Shown: one piece after another, positions 57,701-64,000 of the stretch | How positions within the stretch are numbered: position 1 is the stretch's first letter | Layout: each line of letters begins with the position of its first letter | Source: Ignelater luminosus | Lineage: Eukaryota; Arthropoda; Insecta; Coleoptera; Elateridae | Assembly (NCBI GenBank): GCA_011009095.1 | Contig: VTPC01091318.1 | Location: 220,729 to 284,728, forward strand | DNA: 64,000 nucleotides | Reading direction: 5' to 3' | The notes under the pieces: model-generated | Seen by the model: the letters and a program-made list of their open reading frames with translations, nothing else | Told to the model about the DNA's origin: nothing | Database searches by the model: none | Made by a program: the position numbers and the translations under genes

Positions 57701-59600
57701 TACCTTGTATATCACATGCAAAGCTGCTGGTTTTTGTAGCTCAAACAGTTTTGCCATATAAGTATGTGAATTTCTTTGCTAAGTTAAACAGGATTTGATG
57801 GAATACAAGTCAAAAAACCAAGAGATAATCAATGATAGCAAATTATAAAACCATACCATATTCGCACTGGATATAGCAAAATAAGTTTTTTTTAGCAACA
57901 AGCAACAAGTATATTATTTTAGAAGCCAAAAAAAACAACGAATGAAGAATCGAGAGCAGAGCAAAAACTAGCGGATAATTTTTTTATTTTGCTAAAGTAA
58001 ATATTTCTCAATTATTTTTGTGAACCGGTAGATTCGATTGCTGATACTACACTTTGGTACTTGTTCTGTGTATTTAATTTTTTCCCTGAGATAGTATAGT
58101 AGATGTCTTATCATTTTGTCAGAGCTGTCATTGGAGTTGTTGGTCTTAAAAACAGTTGCATGTTTTTGTGCATGTAGGTGTAAAACAAAACCATTTAGAA
58201 CTCTTTTTGTTAGTTTAACAGACATGCACACAAAAACTAAATCGATCACTTTTTGTGACACTTTTGTGCTTTATTTTAGTTTAAATGTTATCAGTTTATG
58301 TTAAACGATTTTGGTTGCTTAAAAGCTGACCCTCTGATTAATTGAATTTTGAAATGTCCACTTTCAGTTAGTTAAACAGCTGTAGATTACATTGGTACAA
58401 AATGGTAGATTTGGAATGAGCTTTGTTATTATAATCTGATGCGTGCTTTTGTGCAAGGGTGGACCGACGATTGTTATCTACTACTATTGCACGCTATCCA
58501 CCGGCCCTCATGAACTGGGGATATGTTTAATTTCAATTCCTGTTGTAATTAACATGGCGTGTGCGTTTAATTGGTCGGCTTGTTTTACCTGCAGACGAAC
58601 ACATGTTAAAATCTCGATTCTTTTTGTTGGTAGGTAATAAATTTTATTTTATGCGAAAAACAGATTTTCAGCGATTTTGTGATTTCGATATATTCAATTA
58701 ATCTAATGGTTATACGAGGAAATCAAGCGCGGCATTTTAAATTCTTGTTTAGGACAGTTTTGATTTTTTGACATAAATTTGATAGTTGAATTATGTCCTC
58801 AATCATGCTTTATAATTCAATTAAAAAATTATTCGTTCAACTATGTTATAATGAAATTAGCTGAACAAAATCGAAAACGCCATCATAAACATTTTGTTTC
58901 TCTCGCCAGAAATAAAATTCATATTTAAACAAAATATTTTAGAACGAAATAAATCTTTGAAGCTGAAGACTGAAAACTAATGTTTATTTATCCAAAGCCA
59001 GCTAGATGCTGTATATATATATATTGAAATGAATGTTCTTTCTAGAAAAATCCATTCGTAAAGATTTCCTTCCGTTCATGTGGGACTTGGAATTTTCATC
59101 CTAGTAGCAGTCGCAGATAAGCTCAGCTATAAAGTCAATTAGGCCTGTGATATTTAAATACTTTTTAGGGTCAACGCCTCTTTGTACAAAAATCTGTATC
59201 CAACACAAGAATATTATGCTCTTTAGTACGTTTAATTCTAGAATATCAATTCACTACACAATTTGATTCAGATCTAATTAGAAAAATACGTTATTATGTA
59301 ATCGATTTATTGTGGCAAAGAGTAACGGTTTGTAAAAAGTTTAAAATTTTATTTCCTGAAATCAACGCACAATCGGTACTTACCATCTTTCTTTAAAGGT
59401 CAATTTAATATCAAGTCTCTTTAAATTAAACCAAATCTCCATTAAATTTTGTCGATCGTCGAGCTCAACAAGAAGACCAAAAGCTACCTTTGGTAGCTAC
59501 TTTTCTGGTACATTCATCATTTTTTGGATTTTGGCCTTTTTAGAAGCTTCGCTTCTTTTCTGCAGAGCTGGAATAGTCAGTCTTCGCATCAATTAATATT
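57701..59600. other. no gene recognised
   Basis: AT-rich sequence, with a short TATATATATATA microsatellite near 59013. No supported gene or RNA. Confidence 0.45.
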
Positions 59601-59629
59601 CTACATACACTAAAGATTGAATGAAGAAA

Positions 59630-60300
59630 GTCATCGCTTTTGGCTTCTGCAATGACTATTTGATATCAGAATATTGATTGTTTGGATGCTTTGCCTTTTG
59701 TAAGAGTAAAGGACAAGATTTCAATTTTTATTGGTTAAGTTTACAGATATGTTTGGAACACACATATTGTAAGATGCCACAAGAACTACAGAGCAAACGA
59801 ATATTCCAACCAACAATCTTGGTATGGTATAAAGTCAGATATGACATCACTTGACAGCAGCGTCAGATAAGTTAAGTTTGTCCAGGTTCTAACTAATTTC
59901 AAGATTTCTAGATAAATCTGTACATCTTGCTGATTTTTCTCGAGTAACATACATCCTGAGAAACATTTTGTTTATATATGTTTACACGGCATTTCGATCA
60001 AATTTGCCACTACCGGCTTTTATATCTGCTTGACCAAGATCTTTCTAAAAAGAGAAGCAATGGCACAAGACTTCAGTTTGAACCTTGCTATTTTAGAATC
60101 TGTTCAACAAAGTTTTGCAAAATGTTTAGCCAAAATTGAATTGAACTCGTAGAAGAATCAAAGACCCAATAGCACATAATCAGATAACATCTTACAATGT
60201 ATAGTGGAACGCAAAATCTTGTAACGACTGGTCATCTACATTTCAAAGCTTGCTGTTTGTCTAAAAGAGGGAGAAGTCTAAAGCGAAACTGAAAAGTATA
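59630..60300 (-). repeat. inverted diverged copy of the 55.0-55.7 kb repeat
   Basis: Read in reverse, this matches 55010-55700: GACTATTTGATATCAGAATA (59653) against the complement of TATTCCGATATCAAATAATCG (55617); and GGCACAAGACTTCAGTTTGAA (60062) against the complement of the block ending at TTGTGCC (about 55234-55256). It shows the repeat family occurs in both orientations. Confidence 0.6.
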
Positions 60301-60486
60301 TACTTGAAAGCTCGTTCTCCACCTACAGAAGATCTTTCCTCAGAAAGGATTTCATTATTTCATCTTCTTGACACATATATCAGACCAAACAAACAGAATA
60401 AAGATACGATAAGTCTGGTAACTACTGTTCTAGTACATTAATCAGTTGTAGCTTCTAGAAACTTTGCTTCTTTTCAGTCTAGTTTC

Positions 60487-60726
60487 CTAGAAGAAACGTT
60501 GAGACAAACCAGCTTGGTGACAAAATACGTCAAATGCTGGGCAGGTGTTCTTGATGATAGAATGACGATAAATGTCCTGTGGACCGGTATACTGTGCTGA
60601 CGACGTATGCGTGATAGTAAACTTTTCGCAGAACAAAGGTGTAATGACATAGACAAAAACAAAAAAGAATATAAGGACAGCATAAAGTGCTCCAACAATA
60701 GTCCAGTTAACCCCAGGGTATGATCG
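60487..60726 (-). other. open frame with one transmembrane segment, unassigned
   Basis: A minus-strand frame of 79 codons between stops, without an ATG. It starts RSYPGVNWTIVGALYAVLIF and continues FFVFVYVITPLF, a plausible single membrane helix of about 24 residues. A soluble tail with three Cys and motifs TSSAQYTGPQDIY and IIKNTCPAFDVFCHQ follows, then TAG. Base composition is more balanced than in the flanks, as expected of an exon, but I found no clear acceptor and recognise no family. It could be a terminal exon of an unknown gene or a fragment inside the repeat field. Confidence 0.3.
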
Positions 60727-60819
60727 TTAGGCGGGTTGCAGGGTGGGAGGGATACCTGCGACTCTTCAACACGGGTAGTCCAAGTCTGAAGCTTGAAAAA
60801 ACTTTTTACGCACTGCACT

Positions 60820-61680
60820 GAACTGGCTACTATGACTTATTATCCAGCACAGATCACCTTTAGCTTCTTTGGCTTGGTTGATTAAGTCAGCTAGGGTTGA
60901 AGGTAGTAATACCAAAAATCGCTTGGCTGTTTGCATTTACGTCTGCTAATCGTAATTCAAAATACAAAATCTTCATCCAAATGACTAAACGGTATTCAAG
61001 CTTTTCTAGAGCCTGTTCTCGCACTTCTTCTATTGAGACGCTTTGACTGAATAAATAGGTCATGTGAAAAAAGTTGCTCCACCTAGATTGACTCTATTTG
61101 ATGAAGTTTGTGATCTAGCTAATTTAAAGGATATACTGCAAAAAGCCCAGTTAGCATCTACGTTATCAAATCCTTTCTGTGCTTACCCTGAATTACTTGT
61201 ATTGTCTCTCCTTTTTTTCATCTTCTTTTTACTGTTTTGTTGTTTTCATTCCAAATATCAGAGCACTCCACCAAAAGAAATAGTAACGCTAAAGAAGTCT
61301 AGCTTCACTTGACTTGGAAAATATCAAGAGCTATAACTGAGTTGTACAACCTATATCTATGTCAAAATCTTTCGAGTGTCGCCACTATGACCAGCTAGAT
61401 TAAAAATTGCCAGTTTGCCTTGAAATCTGACTCATTGTCAGTAGCATACATATGACATGTTAATAAAAGCTGCATATACCAGTGCCATGGTCTAGAATGA
61501 GAAAGCGATCAAATCCCCATGACGATTGATTAGAATTGTTGAGCTGGCACAAGACAGAGCAAAACAGGATCGCATCGTAAGTTGAATAAAAATTAAATAT
61601 GCTGCATTCTTTTTGAATAACATTTATAACTATTGTCAAGAATCTTTAAAATAAGTCAAAAAAACATATCAGTCTAGAGG
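60820..61680. other. no gene recognised
   Basis: A plus-strand frame at 61064-61312 includes a hydrophobic run (LLVLSLLFFIFFLLFCCF), but I see no homology, promoter or splice support. Confidence 0.4.
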
Positions 61681-61683
61681 CAT

Positions 61684-62110
61684 CCTGTCTCTCGGACCAC
61701 GTAAAGTAGCATCCATAAATAAAAAAACAGGCTGGGCTTCTTCCTTTGATGGTCCGTGGTCGAGTTGCATTTTAGTTTAGTCTTCTTAAAACAGTAATAA
61801 ATAAAAACAGGTCAAGCCTTACACCTTCAGTAGTCTATAGTCGGGCTGCATCTTCGTTTAGCTTCTTTAAAGTCGAGATCAGCAAAACCAAGTCGAACTT
61901 TGCACTCCAACAGCTTAGCATCCATAAAACAGCTTTGCTATCGAACCTTTAGAGGCTTATGTTTGAGCTGCATCCTCGCTTAGCCTCCTTCTTCTCCAGA
62001 AACTACATATAAATAAGAACAGATCGGACTTTGTACTTTAGTGGTCCATGGTCGGGTTCGCAATAGATGAAAACAGGTCTGGCTGCCTTCCAACAGATCA
62101 CTTGCAATGA
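61684..62110 (+). repeat. degenerate tandem array, four to five units of 80-120 bp
   Basis: Each unit has the form AAATAAAAACAGG(T/C)... then GTGGTCCATGGTCGGGTTGCAT and TCGTTTAGCTTCTT. The GGTCC..GGTCG landmark falls near 61751, 61832, 61954 and 62042, giving spacings of about 81, 122 and 88 bp. An earlier partial unit begins near 61684. No ORF spans the array. Confidence 0.65.
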
Positions 62111-62680
62111 GCTATAGTCAAAGCCTTGAACATCAAACAGCAAAATACACTTTGAAAAGTTCAAAACACCAAAAAGAGTCCCTCTAGTAAGATCGACTGA
62201 AAACAAAAAATTAAATCTTTTCTGGATTCGTAAGCAATCGTAAAATCAACAGAGATAGAAGAAAACACAAAAAGGACTGACAGAGATGGACAGATTTGGT
62301 CCTTGGGGTCAGATTGGCATGGCATAAAGGCAAATTAATCGGCAAAAAAATAACTGTCGAGCAGAAAGTTACTCAAAAAATTTAGCTGTGGGCCCGAGGG
62401 CCAAGTTTGCCCATCTCAAGTCTAAGTCGCCCAATTTTTGTAGTTGTTTTCTCACTTTCCTGAAGATTTCTATTAGAAAATCTAATTTATTGTCTGGGCA
62501 CAGATTCAATCCACGAATGGAATTTGAACGTAAATCTGGTGACTCAAAGACGAGAGATGGTCACAATACTGATCTTACGTGTTTTGGAATTTTAAAACAT
62601 TTTTTTGGTAGTTTTGCTACACAACGACTAGGGAAGGAAATATTATCAATTCCTTGATTCATCATTAAAATCTTCTTGTA

Positions 62681-62705
62681 CAGTAGAACTTCGATAACTC
62701 GAACT
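62681..62705 (+). repeat. pogo/Tigger-like terminal repeat, partner not found
   Basis: TA followed by CAGTAGAACTTCGATAACTC matches the typical terminus of Tigger/pogo elements in animals (CAGTAGAACC-CGATAA-CGAA). No matching inverted end or transposase was seen downstream in the window, so this may be a solo end or a non-autonomous copy. Confidence 0.55.
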
Positions 62706-64000
62706 CAAAGCAAAAGTAAAAACAGTTGTATGTATCTCGGTCATTCGCAATAAGTTCAAATTGTCAAGGGCTTCGATTTATTCAAATGCATTTCAAATTA
62801 TAACATTTAAAATCAGCGCAGTATATACAAAAAATGAAAATCGTTTTTTAGGTAACTATCAAAAGTATAAAAGCTGCACTCAAAATAAAAAACTGGAAGT
62901 ACAAATTAAAAGCTTCCGCGGTAACTATCATTAATCTGTTCGTTCTTTTTTCTTTTTGTTAAAAAAATTCCAATCGTCCAAACAAATAATTCTATATCAA
63001 CTAATTCTGCTGCACCAACAATAAATTACAAAACTGCAAAGTTAGCTCAGATTATTTAACAGGTTTAAATTAATATCGGCCGGTTGAACCGCAAAATGAA
63101 TCTTCCAACGTTTTAGCACAAGTTTTATCTGCTTCGTTGCCTAAAGTATTATGAATATTAGAGCACTAATTACCGTATAATTTAAAGGTTCCTTCAGGAG
63201 TTCGTCCGATGAACCGAGTTGTGTTAATGAGGCGCATTGTCTTTTTTTATCTTCGTTCCCCTCAATGTTCGCTAAGCTGCAATATTGCAGACGAAGCATA
63301 TTTTGCATTTTGCCCGGAATTTTCATTCACTCCCCGCATTTAATATTCTGTCGATTGTTCTGTAATTCTAGGTAATGTTACCAGGTATTACAGTAGAATG
63401 AGTACGATTTAAAGGGATTATTGTTTACCTAGAATTTATGAGGCGTATGTAGGCGTATTTAATTTAAGCTCAGGTATTTAAAGCATCTTCTTTAGAAATG
63501 CTAGAATGAATTATTATTGTAGTCAACACGTCAACGGGCACTAAAATGGAACATTACCTACTCACAATTTATTTCTGACATTTCGCATTCGTGACACTAA
63601 AATTCTGTGTTTAGGGAATTATACGTGATGAATACGTACGCATTTTTGCTAATAGCAATGTAATTAATTATTTCAGTACGTATACATGGTGTCCTAACAA
63701 CACTTATAGCTTTTCAAAACAATTTAAACTAAACCTGTAGGTTTCAAAAAACTTTTTCTACTTTTCATTGATTATTATGCTAAATTCGACTCGTTCTTAT
63801 AATGACTTATTTTGATAAATGACGTCATAAGATAGCACCACACAAAAAAGTAAAAACAAACTTCATTTGTATTTCGCGAATGGAAGACTAAATCGAGACG
63901 GGATTTTGACTCTTATAGATGGTTTGTCATAAAACGAATCAAGCGACATCAAGTTTCTTTTGTTTTTTCTTTGATACGTGTGATATAAGTCAAAAACACT
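62706..64000. other. no gene recognised
   Basis: AT-rich sequence to the right edge with no supported gene, RNA or repeat. Confidence 0.45.

Noticed and set aside
1-64000. CRISPR arrays, bacterial operons, prophage or rRNA genes
   Set aside because: Nothing of the kind was seen; the splice sites and gene families show animal nuclear DNA.

Overview
This window looks like insect nuclear DNA: AT-rich, intron-bearing, with three conserved animal genes spread among many decayed transposons. I cannot name the species. TTAGG-like words and the mix of mariner, pogo, P-like and non-LTR relics fit insects in general; a beetle is a guess only.

Host genes, all on the minus strand. (1) Taf4, the TFIID subunit: coding exon 1 at 9137-9994 and exon 2 at 948-1136, split by an 8-kb intron; the rest of the gene lies beyond the left edge. 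(2) An intronless 497-residue UTP18 (U3 snoRNP / small-subunit processome WD-repeat protein) at 30885-32378. (3) The last three coding exons of a discoidin-domain receptor kinase (Ddr) at 37011-37313, 38462-38603 and 38723-38815; its upstream exons were not found. In this Ddr the usual DFG motif reads DHA.

Mobile DNA, left to right: an old mariner-type relic (about 2.78-3.46 kb) and a complete mariner-type element with perfect 31-bp inverted repeats (3949-5233), both inside Taf4 intron 1; a Penelope-like reverse-transcriptase scrap (11.2 kb); a small degenerate tandem array (12.36-12.73 kb); two P-element-like (THAP) transposon copies lying tail to tail (14.4-17.9 kb plus strand, 23.1-26.2 kb minus strand); several small inverted-repeat elements and hairpins between and beyond them; an old mariner-type relic at 27.7-28.9 kb that holds a 211-bp MITE; a complete but dead pogo-like element (41156-42914); a non-LTR reverse-transcriptase relic flanked by TTAGG-rich repeats (43.3-45.1 kb); a tRNA-like sequence (53.2 kb); a large field of diverged duplications carrying repeated mariner-tail signatures (47.7-62 kb); a short tandem array (61.7-62.1 kb); and one pogo/Tigger-like terminus (62681).

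The genes form no visible pathway or operon. The two most unusual structures are the inverted P-like pair, whose copies share disabling lesions, and the 50-57 kb field in which the same mariner transposase tail recurs at least five times. Everything was read by eye without alignment or database search, so transposon limits other than those with stated target-site duplications are approximate.
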